Below, piece after piece: positions 17,327-26,900 of a DNA stretch of 64,000 nt. Location: contig MJCC01000003.1 of the NCBI GenBank assembly GCA_001766655.1, forward strand, positions 652,212 through 716,211, given 5' to 3'. The notes beneath the pieces were generated by a model. It searched no databases. It had not been told where the DNA came from and saw only the letters and a list, made by a program, of their open reading frames with translations. Within the stretch, counting starts at the first letter, position 1, and each line of letters begins with the position of its first letter. The position numbers and the translations under genes were made by a program. The DNA is from Phytomonas francai (taxonomy: Eukaryota; Euglenozoa; Kinetoplastea; Trypanosomatida; Trypanosomatidae).

Positions 17327-18400
17327 ATGTCACAATTAGGGGGTACTGCAGTAGGGAAGCTACCCCAGTATGACATTGGAAGCCTGTTAAAGGTATACTA
17401 CAACTTCATCTCGTCGCTCAGGAAAACAAAGCCCATGCTAACAGACTCCAGCGAAACATTCCTGATCGGTTCTGGAAAATATACTGGTAGTAATGCTGAG
17501 TTGTTTGTTACACAGGGAATCCAACGATTGCTGTACTTTTCCTATCGAAACTGCTTTAGCCGACTGCCGAACGGTAGCACGACAGATACTGGTTGGGGGT
17601 GTCTACTGCGAACTGGGCAAATGGTTCTTGGCCAAATCCTCATGCGATACCATGCTCACTGCAGTTCTGTCATACCAGCCGCCGAGGTAGAAAAAGTGAG
17701 ACAACAAACTCAGTCGCTGTTTATGGATACACCAACCGCCCCTTTTAGCATTCATCAGTTGGAGCTGGAGGCGAATAAGATCGGGGTCTCTTATGGGGCG
17801 TGGCTTTCACCTACACAGGCGTGCAAATCAATGCACGCTACCCTTCTCAGGTACCACACAGAGAACGGTGCTGGTCCTTATCCATTCTGTTGCGTTGATC
17901 GAAACATTCCTACACAGACAATCGTTTCAATTTTAGAACAGTCGGGACCTGTGGCATTGCTTATACCCGTAGCCCTCGGAATTGGGAAAATTGGGGTGAG
18001 ATATGAAGGAGCGCTGCTTCGCTTCCTGAAAATGAAATCCCTATGTGGAATTGCGGGCGGACATCGACAGGCCTCATACTACCTGTGTGGTAGCCAGGAA
18101 AAGAAAGTTTTTTACCTGAATCCGCATTATATTCAAGAGGCCTACGTTTCTGAAAAGACGGCGGGAAAACTGGTTGGAAGTTGGAATACGATCAGAGTTG
18201 ATAAAATCGATCCATGCATGTTGCTTGGGTTTTACATTTCGAGTAAGGAGGTGCTCAATGAGTTTCTTGAGGACCTCCAGGATATGAACTCTTTTTTAGT
18301 ATTCCCATTAATTACTGTGTCGAGCGGTCGTTCCAACGATGAAAGAACCTTGGAAAAAGACGCAAAACGTGTGGACATAGTGTATGACGATCAATATTGA
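17327..18400 (+). CDS. ATG4: ATG4 cysteine peptidase (family C54), Asp replaced by Asn
   Basis: The 357-residue product is an autophagin, the enzyme that trims and delipidates the ATG8 ubiquitin-like protein in autophagy. The nucleophile block 'TDTGWGCLLRTGQM' is intact, with Cys92. The second block has 'GIAGGHRQASYYLCGS' and then 'FYLNPHYIQ', where His267 is present but the usual Asp of Asp-Pro-His is Asn265 (codon AAT). The family triad is Cys, Asp and His, so activity may be lowered or differently supported. Length is normal and no other lesion is seen. Trypanosomatids carry two ATG4 genes (ATG4.1 and ATG4.2); I cannot tell which this is. It is followed at a distance by ribosomal uL2. Confidence 0.9.
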   Translation: MSQLGGTAVGKLPQYDIGSLLKVYYNFISSLRKTKPMLTDSSETFLIGSGKYTGSNAELFVTQGIQRLLYFSYRNCFSRLPNGSTTDTGWGCLLRTGQMVLGQILMRYHAHCSSVIPAAEVEKVRQQTQSLFMDTPTAPFSIHQLELEANKIGVSYGAWLSPTQACKSMHATLLRYHTENGAGPYPFCCVDRNIPTQTIVSILEQSGPVALLIPVALGIGKIGVRYEGALLRFLKMKSLCGIAGGHRQASYYLCGSQEKKVFYLNPHYIQEAYVSEKTAGKLVGSWNTIRVDKIDPCMLLGFYISSKEVLNEFLEDLQDMNSFLVFPLITVSSGRSNDERTLEKDAKRVDIVYDDQY

Positions 18401-19043
18401 GTGGAACTTGAAACTTGCTATTTGGCATCTTGATTCTATTAAAACCGAGGGAGGTGGGAGGAGCATACATCACCAAAACGAATCATTGTGTTTTAGCTTT
18501 CTCATTTCTTTCCCAGCTCATCATCAAAGAGGAGACTAGCGTAGTGAAGGAGCGATGCTCGTTATTAGACAAACCTTAGGCGAGAAAATGACAGCGCACG
18601 AAATGGTGAGATGGGGGTTGGTTGGTTGGTGAAAGGCGAAATTATATAATCGAACCTTTGTGAATAGTCAATCCAGCACCGGGTACTGCACTAGTCTTTT
18701 CAATATGAAAATTCCAGGCTATGTTGAAATTGTGCGTCACAAATCCAAGCATTACGAGTTGATCATTTGACGCATCTTAAAATACATACAACTCATTTCT
18801 ATGATAAAAACTATGTGGCACCGATTTTTTTCTTATGCAAGGTAACCAGGACACTCTATATGGTGAATTTTTTTAAATCATTTCAGGGTTTTCCCTATTT
18901 CGATTTATCACCATTTCCATAACCGTACTGCAAACATGATACGAATTGTTTCTATACTTATGAGTTTTTTTTTCATCACTTTATTTCTAATTCGATTGAA
19001 CTATTTTCTTCACACTATAGTGCGCTAATTCGCTTACGAAGCA
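18401..19043 (+). other. Intergenic spacer before uL2
   Basis: This is AT-rich DNA without a coding frame. Its last 60 bases form the strong acceptor region of the ribosomal gene (listed separately). Nothing else was recognised. Confidence 0.5.
18961..19020 (+). promoter_or_regulatory. Predicted spliced-leader acceptor of uL2
   Basis: A T/C-rich tract with a 9-10 base T run and 'ttttcttcac' ends in the acceptor AG at 19019-19020. This leaves a 5' UTR of 23 bases before the ATG at 19044, which suits a highly expressed ribosomal protein gene. Inferred from sequence only. Confidence 0.6.
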
Positions 19044-19826
19044 ATGGGCAAGACTATTCTGAGCTGCCGTAAGGGCAACGGTTCCGTGTACCAGGTGCAC
19101 GGCCACAAGCGCCTGGGCCCCGCCAAGCTACGCATTCTGGACTACGCTGAGCGCCACGGCTTCATGCGCGGTGTTGTCAGGGCCATCGAGCACGAGCCCG
19201 GTCGCGGCGCCCCCCTCGCCCGCGTGGAGTTTCGCAACCCCTACAAGTACGGGCGCAAGAAGGAGCTGATGGTGGCCCCGGAGGGTCTCTTCACCGGGCA
19301 GTCCATCTTCTGCGGCGTCAAGGCCCCGCTGGCGATCGGCAACGTCCTTCCGCTCGGACAGATCACGGAGGGCTGCATCGTGTGCAATGTCGAGGCGAAG
19401 CCCGGGGACCGCAGCACGCTCGCCCGCGCCTCCGGCGACTACTGCATCATCATCTCGCACAACCACGAGACCGGCCGCACCCGCCTGAAGCTGCCGAGCG
19501 GGCAGAAAAAGTCCGTCCCGAGCACCTGCCGCGCGATGATCGGCATCGTCGGCGGCGGCGGTCGGATCGAGAAGCCCGTCCTGAAGGCCGGAAACTCCTT
19601 CTACCGCTTCCGCGGGAAGCGGAACTGCTGGCCGAAGGTCCGGGGTGTCGCGCGGAACCCGGTGGAGCACCCGCACGGTGGTGGTAATCATCAACACATC
19701 GGCCACCCCTCCACCGTCTCGCGGAACGCGCCGCCCGGGCAGAAGGTCGGCCTCATCGCCGCCCGCCGTACCGGCCGTATCCGCGGTGGGAAGGCCGTGA
19801 AGGGCGCATGGCACCCGGAGGAATAA
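19044..19826 (+). CDS. RPL8: 60S ribosomal protein L8 (uL2)
   Basis: The 260-residue product is full-length uL2 (eukaryotic L8), a core protein of the peptidyl-transferase region of the large subunit. Hallmarks are the N-terminal '[18 protein letters not shown]', the central '[11 protein letters not shown]', and the C-terminal '[19 protein letters not shown]', which holds the invariant His region close to the catalytic centre. The end '[17 protein letters not shown]' has many Arg, Lys and Gly residues for rRNA contact. Codon use is strongly GC-ending, far more than in neighbouring genes, as expected for a highly expressed gene. Start and stop are unambiguous. Only one copy lies in the window. 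Confidence 0.98.
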   Translation: MGKTILSCRKGNGSVYQVHGHKRLGPAKLRILDYAERHGFMRGVVRAIEHEPGRGAPLARVEFRNPYKYGRKKELMVAPEGLFTGQSIFCGVKAPLAIGNVLPLGQITEGCIVCNVEAKPGDRSTLARASGDYCIIISHNHETGRTRLKLPSGQKKSVPSTCRAMIGIVGGGGRIEKPVLKAGNSFYRFRGKRNCWPKVRGVARNPVEHPHGGGNHQHIGHPSTVSRNAPPGQKVGLIAARRTGRIRGGKAVKGAWHPEE

Positions 19827-20136
19827 GGAAGGGCGCGTTCGAACGCCCGAGGAGTTCCTGGTAAGCGCACGATTACATTTTTTTTTGTTCATTTTTAATT
19901 ACGGGATACGGGAAAAAAGGGCGGGGCTAATGCTTCAGCCTCGTTCCAAACTGAAATAGATGGAATTACTACTATTGTTCTGTCATACGTCTTTTATGAG
20001 AGCCTTTTCCCCCAACTTGTCTTTCTTCTTCATATATATATATATATATATACATATATATTTATTTTTCTGTGTGTGTGTATGTGCCCATAGAGATATC
20101 CTCAAACGGAACTCAATAGAGTTCATATTACTCTAA
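19827..20136 (+). other. Intergenic spacer with GC-rich hairpin and TA tract
   Basis: Five bases after the uL2 stop lies a GC-rich inverted repeat GGGCG/CGCCC with an 8-base loop (19831-19848). Further on there is pyrimidine-rich DNA (20006-20031), a TA microsatellite (20032-20052) and a TG-rich stretch near 20071-20085 leading to the XPB gene. Confidence 0.5.
20032..20085. repeat. TA and TG simple repeats
   Basis: An alternating TA tract of about 21 bases, a second short TA run, then TTTATTTT and a (TG)n stretch lie in the XPB leader. These are simple sequence; no function is claimed. Confidence 0.8.
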
Positions 20137-22665
20137 ATGGCTTCTACATGCGACTCCACAGTTAGTTCTCCGTGTTTTTTTCTACGTAGCCATATCGAGA
20201 CGGAGAGCTACATTGCAATCATTGCCGAATCCTTTAGATCAAACTATGCGAATGTTCAGAGGATGCTGGCAACTCTTGCGGAGCCTGTCTCGCGGCCTCC
20301 GTTGGTTCACGAATATCACATTACTCCCTTTTCGCTTGGAGCTGCGGTTTCAAATGGTTTAGGGTCAGAAGAAGCTATGAGCTTTATGGAGGCCAACGTC
20401 TACAATCTTGGAAACCGAGATAGCCCTGAATACGTAAGTGTTAAGAATTTCATTGAAGTGTGTATGCAGCGCTATAACCTGGCGCGTATCGTCGTTGAGC
20501 AGGACCAGGCGATGGTCCAATGCAAAAACATCGAAACCGCGGAAATGCTTCTACAAGATGCTGTGATTCGCGCTCTTGCAGCAAAACCGGCGGAGATCTG
20601 CCGTGGCTCCTTCATATGGGGCGATGACACGGACACCTATCTCTATTTCTCACTGCAAAGTCGAGCTGTCTGCAAGGCGGTGACTGCGCGCTGTGTGCTG
20701 ATAGGAATTCCCATTCAACAACAGTACGAGTTCGAGCGCGACCTCTCGGTTCGGCCTGCGAACATGAGCTTGCGTGCACAGACGAAACCGCGGCCGTATC
20801 AAGTGGAGGCCCTCGAGGCCGCTACAACAGGCGGCACGCTGAATAGTGGCTGCCTGTTGCTCCCATGTGGGGCCGGAAAAACTCTCCTCGGGATCATGGT
20901 CATGTGCAAGGTAAAGAAGCCTACCTTGATCGTGTGTGCCGGAAGCGTGAGCGTGGAGCAGTGGAAAAACCAGATTATGGAGTACGCCTCATTCGACAGG
21001 CCCCCAAATGTGTCTACGGAGCACATTGACAGTGCGAACCGTGGTGATGCGCAGGTATCCGACGTAACGCGCTCCGGTGCTTCCCACATCGCGTGCTTGA
21101 CAGGTAAACAAAAGGACGACATCACAGAGGATACAGATGTTGTGATCACCACCTACAGTATGCTGGTGAGTGCGCACAGGGCACACGCACGCCGCACAGC
21201 CCAGAAGCATGCTCCTTGTGATGAGCAGGAGGCGCATAGGAGTCGAAAAGGTGTGCAACAGCGAAAAAGTATCAAAGAAAAGCTCTTTTCCCCATATGGT
21301 TTGCTCATCCTAGATGAGGTTCACATGATTCCTGCAGATGCCTTTCGTGAAAGTCTGAGCTTTGTAGATGCGAAAGGTGTTATTGGACTTACTGCTACCT
21401 ATGTTCGTGAAGACAGGAAGATCTTGGACTTGTTTCACCTTGTAGGCCCAAAGCTATACGACGTGTCGATGGAAACACTTGCGGAGCAGGGATACCTAGC
21501 CAAGGTCAACTGCTTTGAGGTTCACACACCCATGACGCGTGAATTTGGGATTGAGTACATGGAGCGGAGTGCGCAGACCACGCAACTGCAAAAGGTGGGA
21601 AAGGCGTTCGTGTTGGTAATGTTGGCTGCAGCTAATCCCAACAAGATGATATGTGTGCGCGAGCTGGTGTCTAGGCATTTGGATAACGGGTCTAAAATTT
21701 TGGTTTTCTGCGACCATATCATGTTGCTCTACGAGTACGGCAAACTGCTTGGGGCTCCGGTCATCAGTGGGAAAACGCAACATCGAGAGCGTCTTATGAT
21801 TTTCTCGGACTTTCAGAGAACGTCAAAGGTGAGTGTGATCTGCGTGTCTCGTGTGGGGGACGTCAGCGTCAACCTGCCAAGCGCCAACGTGGTTATTCAG
21901 GTTTCCAGCCATGGTGGGAGTCGCCGCCAGGAGGCTCAGCGGCTCGGTCGCATTTTGCGTCCAAAAGTGCGAACCGCCAGCAGCAAAGCTGTCGAGGCGT
22001 GGTTCTACTCAATCGTCAGTACAGACACTTTGGAGATGGGGCACACCGCACACCGTACAGCCTTCCTCGTAGACCAGGGATATGCCTGTCGTATTATGGC
22101 GTACCACCCACAAACCAGCGCATCTTGTGAGCCAAAAAAGGAAGGTCAGGCGGGAGAGCAGAACGTAGAAAATACCGCCGCACGGGGTGCGGGGGCAACC
22201 CTTGTCAAGCAAGACTTGGTTGGGGATATCGCGAGCATCAAGCAGGAAAGTCTTCACAAAATCCTTGTCAGACCATCCCGACGGGAGATCCATGGCTCCG
22301 CACTGACTAACTCACTCTTGCAAAGTGATACAGAAGTAAACGCCCTTTCGTACCAGCTAAAGCTCCTCTCGAAGGTGGTGTCTAACTGGGAGCTCGAATA
22401 CCAGATGATGAGTCGGAAGCGCCATCGCGCCGAGGCGATAGATAACGCAGATGAAGGAGAAATAGGCAGATCACAAAACCATAGGCTGTGCGATGACGAT
22501 GTGGTAGTGGTCGATGCGGAGGCCCGCAACTACAAGGCAATAAAAAAGGAATGGAATGACCGATACGGAGGGTCTGAGACAGCTTTTTCCGGTAAAGGAG
22601 CCACTAAGGTATTTATTAATGAACTTATTGGTCTTGATGACGGTTTTGTTTATCATGAATTATAA
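20137..22665 (+). CDS. XPB: XPB/RAD25-type DNA helicase
   Basis: The 842-residue product is an XPB-family superfamily 2 helicase, the translocase subunit of TFIIH in transcription initiation and nucleotide excision repair. After an N-terminal domain ('VHEYHITPFSLGAAVSNGL') come the Q-region 'RPYQVEALEA', Walker A 'GAGKT' (245-249), DEVH box (393-396), the XPB-specific RED motif in 'TATYVREDRKI', and motif VI 'QRLGRILRPK' (from 601). An insertion rich in Arg, Lys and Ala precedes the DEVH box. Residues 660-842 are a weakly conserved tail. Trypanosomatids have two XPB paralogues, one in TFIIH and one (XPB-R) linked to repair; I cannot decide which this is. All catalytic motifs look intact. Confidence 0.93.
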   Translation: MASTCDSTVSSPCFFLRSHIETESYIAIIAESFRSNYANVQRMLATLAEPVSRPPLVHEYHITPFSLGAAVSNGLGSEEAMSFMEANVYNLGNRDSPEYVSVKNFIEVCMQRYNLARIVVEQDQAMVQCKNIETAEMLLQDAVIRALAAKPAEICRGSFIWGDDTDTYLYFSLQSRAVCKAVTARCVLIGIPIQQQYEFERDLSVRPANMSLRAQTKPRPYQVEALEAATTGGTLNSGCLLLPCGAGKTLLGIMVMCKVKKPTLIVCAGSVSVEQWKNQIMEYASFDRPPNVSTEHIDSANRGDAQVSDVTRSGASHIACLTGKQKDDITEDTDVVITTYSMLVSAHRAHARRTAQKHAPCDEQEAHRSRKGVQQRKSIKEKLFSPYGLLILDEVHMIPADAFRESLSFVDAKGVIGLTATYVREDRKILDLFHLVGPKLYDVSMETLAEQGYLAKVNCFEVHTPMTREFGIEYMERSAQTTQLQKVGKAFVLVMLAAANPNKMICVRELVSRHLDNGSKILVFCDHIMLLYEYGKLLGAPVISGKTQHRERLMIFSDFQRTSKVSVICVSRVGDVSVNLPSANVVIQVSSHGGSRRQEAQRLGRILRPKVRTASSKAVEAWFYSIVSTDTLEMGHTAHRTAFLVDQGYACRIMAYHPQTSASCEPKKEGQAGEQNVENTAARGAGATLVKQDLVGDIASIKQESLHKILVRPSRREIHGSALTNSLLQSDTEVNALSYQLKLLSKVVSNWELEYQMMSRKRHRAEAIDNADEGEIGRSQNHRLCDDDVVVVDAEARNYKAIKKEWNDRYGGSETAFSGKGATKVFINELIGLDDGFVYHEL

Positions 22666-23046
22666 ATTGTGCTATGTGCACTAAAGATATTCATGGTAAA
22701 CAATAACTGAAATAAAATTCCAAGGCTACATAAGCAGTTTATGGCTGAATCGACGTTGCAAATTTTTTTGCGAAAGAAAAGAGGATGTATTTCCATTCCC
22801 CCCCTTAAGCTATAGGTACTGAACATTGCATAATGGTAAAACATACATGCCATTATTATTAATATTTGAATTATTATCTTCTACTTCTGCCACAAATGAA
22901 AAATTCTATTGTTTGCAACAACAACACCATCTAGCTTTAGAATTCCGGTTTCTGATTCGATAGCCTTGTTTTCCCATCTAAAAGCGAATCTCTTTTGGTC
23001 AACTAAGTCGACGATCAATACTTTTTTTTTCCTAAAAAGGGAAAAA
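22666..23046 (+). other. Intergenic spacer
   Basis: This is AT-rich sequence between XPB and the small membrane protein gene. It ends in a T run followed by 'cctaaaaag' (23021-23039), a candidate acceptor only 7 bases before the next ATG. Nothing else was recognised. Confidence 0.45.
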
Positions 23047-23262
23047 ATGGTCTGCATTTTGTGTGGTTTGTTGGTATATACCATCCTATGGGTCGTCAAA
23101 TGGCTCTACAATATATTTGGCGGTCGGCAGCTTCGGCCTAAGCCAGTAGCTGTCGAAACTGACGAAGATAAGACTGACCTTCCTAGGAAGCGGAGCCCCT
23201 CACCGCCTTCTGCAGGGCTGCGTTCTCGAAGCTCTCATAAAGACCCAAATGCCATGTCGTGA
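23047..23262 (+). CDS. Small single-pass membrane protein (71 residues)
   Basis: The 71-residue product has an N-terminal hydrophobic helix (about 3-24, 'ILCGLLVYTILWVVKWLYNI') followed by a polar tail. The tail has an acidic patch ('ETDEDKTD') and a basic Ser/Pro/Arg segment ('RKRSPSPPSAGLRSRSS') that looks like a phosphorylation or RNA-binding tail. A T run and an AG precede the ATG closely, supporting a real trans-spliced gene. The frame is open further upstream to a GTG at 22909, but those residues look like UTR. The topology suggests a signal-anchored protein with a cytosolic tail. No family was recognised. Its size and N-terminal helix resemble SelK, but it lacks the selenocysteine tail. 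Confidence 0.55.
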   Translation: MVCILCGLLVYTILWVVKWLYNIFGGRQLRPKPVAVETDEDKTDLPRKRSPSPPSAGLRSRSSHKDPNAMS

Positions 23263-23925
23263 ACCAACAAGATTTCTATCCTTTATTTACAGACTTAGCT
23301 GTAATGTTGAATAATTAAAAGATATTTTTTCATGATTTGAGGAGATTGAGCAAGGGTCACATTAGGTCACCGTCTTCGAAGAGCACTTTTTATGATGACA
23401 CTAGAAAATTTTAAAGGAGTTGAGTCAGTATTCTTGACTTTAATCGCGGGTCCCTATATATGACCTCGGGAGTGTATAATTTTTCTGCATAAAATTTAAA
23501 ATACCATAAAATGAAAAGGTGCGCGTATGCTATTATTACTATTGCCCCATTCGCTATTTTATTTATAATTTGCGAGCACTCATGGTTGGTAATGCATTCT
23601 GGAATGTATGTAGAAAGAAAAATGATCCGTATTGTTAATCCTCTATTATTCAAAGTAATAATGTTTTTGATAATATGCACCCTTATTTGGCATTTTCATT
23701 AAAGGGGATCCCTGTCCCTCCTTTATTCAGTGCAATTCACACAAAATGGAATTCTCACGTTTTCTTTTCGCCCAAACTAATGATCATTCTTTTTTTCCAT
23801 ATTATAAATGGCCACAATTCACCCCCATTCACGTTCTCTAGTTCATCCAACCCAGATAAAAAAGCTGTTACTCGCTTATATCATTATAGAGTAGCAATAT
23901 ATTATCCATTGTGGTAAAATATACA
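23263..23925 (+). other. Intergenic spacer before HECT gene
   Basis: This is AT-rich DNA. A 63-codon frame at 23511-23702 encodes almost only hydrophobic residues and looks like chance in T-rich sequence. Pyrimidine-rich stretches near 23755-23800 may serve trans-splicing. No other feature is seen. Confidence 0.45.
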
Positions 23926-26900
23926 ATGCATGAAGAAAATACTAGTTGCTTTAGCACCATGCCCATACCACACTCCGATCAAACTGTAAACATCAATTTA
24001 CTCCCGACAGAACCTTATGCGAACCCCAACAATGAGGGGCTTCCACTTCATTCCACAACATACAATGCAAAACCATGCCCGCCTGCACGTTTTCAAGACG
24101 GATCAGTCTATATACAGGATTCCTACGACGCAAGCAGCAGCAACGGCGGCGGTGCGGCCAAAATTCGTAGTTTCGATATGTATGACGTTACCCTCTCGCA
24201 GATGTACACAATGGGGTACCGTTCTTACCTAGACAAGATGAAGCAGACGGATAATTCAATGTTTCACTTTCCTGTCGCTCCGCCAGACTTTGATGGGAGC
24301 GTCCCAACAAATCTGGAGGCAGTTGCGCAATATGTGGACAAACTGACAGTTGCCTACAAAAGCGTTCGTGGAATTCCTACACCATTTAATATGTATGAGC
24401 ACATTATCCTGGAGGCTGCCGATAACTTATCAAACGCTTCAATGAATCAGATACAGCAATCTAATAGCACCTCGCCTGCTCCAAATTCCACTAGTGAGCA
24501 TACCCGATCCGGCACTACTTCTAGAGAAGAAACAGCATCCATTGCGCTGGTTGACCCGCAGCAGGCTACGGAGTCCTTTATCGTGTCGCTTTCGCTGGTC
24601 AATCTGCGGCGTATGAGTTGCAAGGAAATGCAAATTTTGTTTGAGCGGTTTCAGACTTCCCCTCGCGTCGCTTCTGGTGTGGATGCTGATGTCGTCGAAA
24701 CGGTCTTAACCGACTTTTACGCGATACTTATGCAGGAGGAGACGCCACATGACAGACAAGGCCATTTAATCTCACTGGTTGGCATGCTAGTAAGCTCGCG
24801 TAGCATCATTAATGATGTCCTCCGGTACCTCAACATTTTGGAGGAATTTCATGCGGTGCACTCCAACAGTTTGTCCATACAAGTGCCATTAGCGTCCCGT
24901 ATCATTGACGCCTTTACCCTTTACTCGAAATCCCTTTGTCCTATTGTGTCTCCAATCGACTGCTTTCAAGAGGAGGACGAAAGGCTGAAGGTCAACTTGT
25001 CTGAGGGAACGACAATGCAGTGTTTCTGTGTAAGTTCTGATGGGCATCTGCTTGCTGCCGCTACACTCAAGGGGTTAGAAGTGTATGAAGTCACCACCGG
25101 CCTTCTCGTGGCAAGTAGAGAGTCTGGCGCACCGGAGGGTGTGAGAAGCTACTGGGTCATAAACTTTTCAGAAAATTTGTCAAATTTCATCTGTTCTGAC
25201 ATCACCGGTCTCAATCACACCGTCTACACGTCCGATTTGAATGTGGTCGAGGAGATACACACAGGTGAAGTGACCATTCCACTTGATTACAAAGACGGTG
25301 TGATGGAGACACAAGTATCACCGCTACTACCCAGTGGAAGCAACCGATCTTTATATTTCTTTGAATCTGGATCTTGCCTTGCAGAAGTAGAATGCACTAC
25401 TAAAAACGCAAAGGAGTCCTTTACAATGTGTGCTCATGTGCATCAAGATTTTGAGGGTATTCTGACACGTCTTTTTACAGAAAATGGGGAAATCATAGTG
25501 AGCGTCTCGCGGTGCTGCTTTAAGTTTACGCAGAACGGTGTCTCGTGCTACGGTATAGCCTCAAACAGCTCCCCGTGGATTTACGTGCATGTCAGATGGC
25601 TTAAAGGAACGTGGTCATTGAATGTGAACGCTGCCATCGTGGACCTTGCTGGTGCGCGCAACGACCAGCAAAAGTCCCTTGTTATTCACAAGGTTCTGTG
25701 TTTAGATGGTCTGGGGCATGTTGGGTCCTTTGCGCTATGGCTGGACTCCGACGACGAGAGTGTTGCCGCAACGTTCAGGAGGGGGAGACGACTGGAGTCC
25801 TGCAACGCGCTTGTGAATTTTCCCTTGGACGAGGGTATGGGCATGTGGGTGAAGGAGACTGTGACCTGCACTGCCTTTACGATCTCCGAGACGCAGTGCG
25901 TCTGGGATGAGAACGTTCTCGTCCCATGTATTTCGTTAGCCGAGGAAGGCTTCCCTGGAAGGCAGGCCACCGTGCGCATGGATCCTAAACTGGTCCTCGA
26001 AAGCAAGATTCTGAAAAGTCGCTTTAAGATATACATGATCCTTCCCTCGCGCGTTAAGGGTGGGGATGATATTGTCATTGTAGTTGATCACGCCACAGGG
26101 ACGATAACGCGGGTCTTCCACTGCCCTCGCGCGTCCTCAGATAGCATCTACGCCCTGCTATCGGACGAGTCCAAACTGTTCGTCTACCAGCAGCGCTTTT
26201 CAACATTTAGCTCTATGCGTTTGCATTCCATGCACTGTAAACTGAACGAACTGGCCAACAGCGGCCTCCTCGAGCCTGCTTTACCCGAAAATTCCATTCA
26301 TTGGCTTAAGCATGAGTGGTACAAGAAAATTTATATAGAGGTCTTTGAATTGAATCGTATTCCTCTTTCAAATACACCACTTTCCTTCACAAATCTCTTT
26401 GTGCTTGCAGACTCGTTTCAGAATGTCAAAGAAAGTACAGATAAGCTATATGTGATGGCCATCCTCTCCCTGACGTTGGCTCACTTTCAGATGCTTATCT
26501 CGGCAGATGAGAAGCATATCTCCAAGGTTGCCACCCTTTTAAAGCGCTCATGCAAGGAAATAATTGACATGTTCCCCGAAAAAATTATAAACGAAACTGC
26601 AAACGAACTTCTAAACGCCGCAGTCTCCAAGTGCCTCACGCTGAATGACAAGGTACAGGCACTTCTCGATCCGGACATGGAGCGCGGTGCTGCCACCCTC
26701 AGAGTATACGTTACGAAGGAATCTCTTTTTACACTCATCCATCATATTGTCACGAACTCACCAACTATACTTTGCGACGTCGCGCGGCGTCTGATATCGA
26801 TCTCACGGGCGGAAGTGGCATCCTCAGACGGCGATGTTGCGCAGCCTATCACACGGCTCATGACAGGCTTCGTTCTATTGTGTGTAAAAGAGCTGATAGC

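Noticed and set aside
23047..23300. Possible selenoprotein K (N-terminal helix, basic tail, TGA stop)
   Set aside because: No Gly-rich segment with a TGA followed by Gly-Arg is present. Translation through the TGA gives 12 unrelated codons before TAG.
23511..23702. A 63-codon hydrophobic frame before the HECT gene
   Set aside because: It lies in AT-rich DNA, has chance-like composition and has no acceptor upstream.
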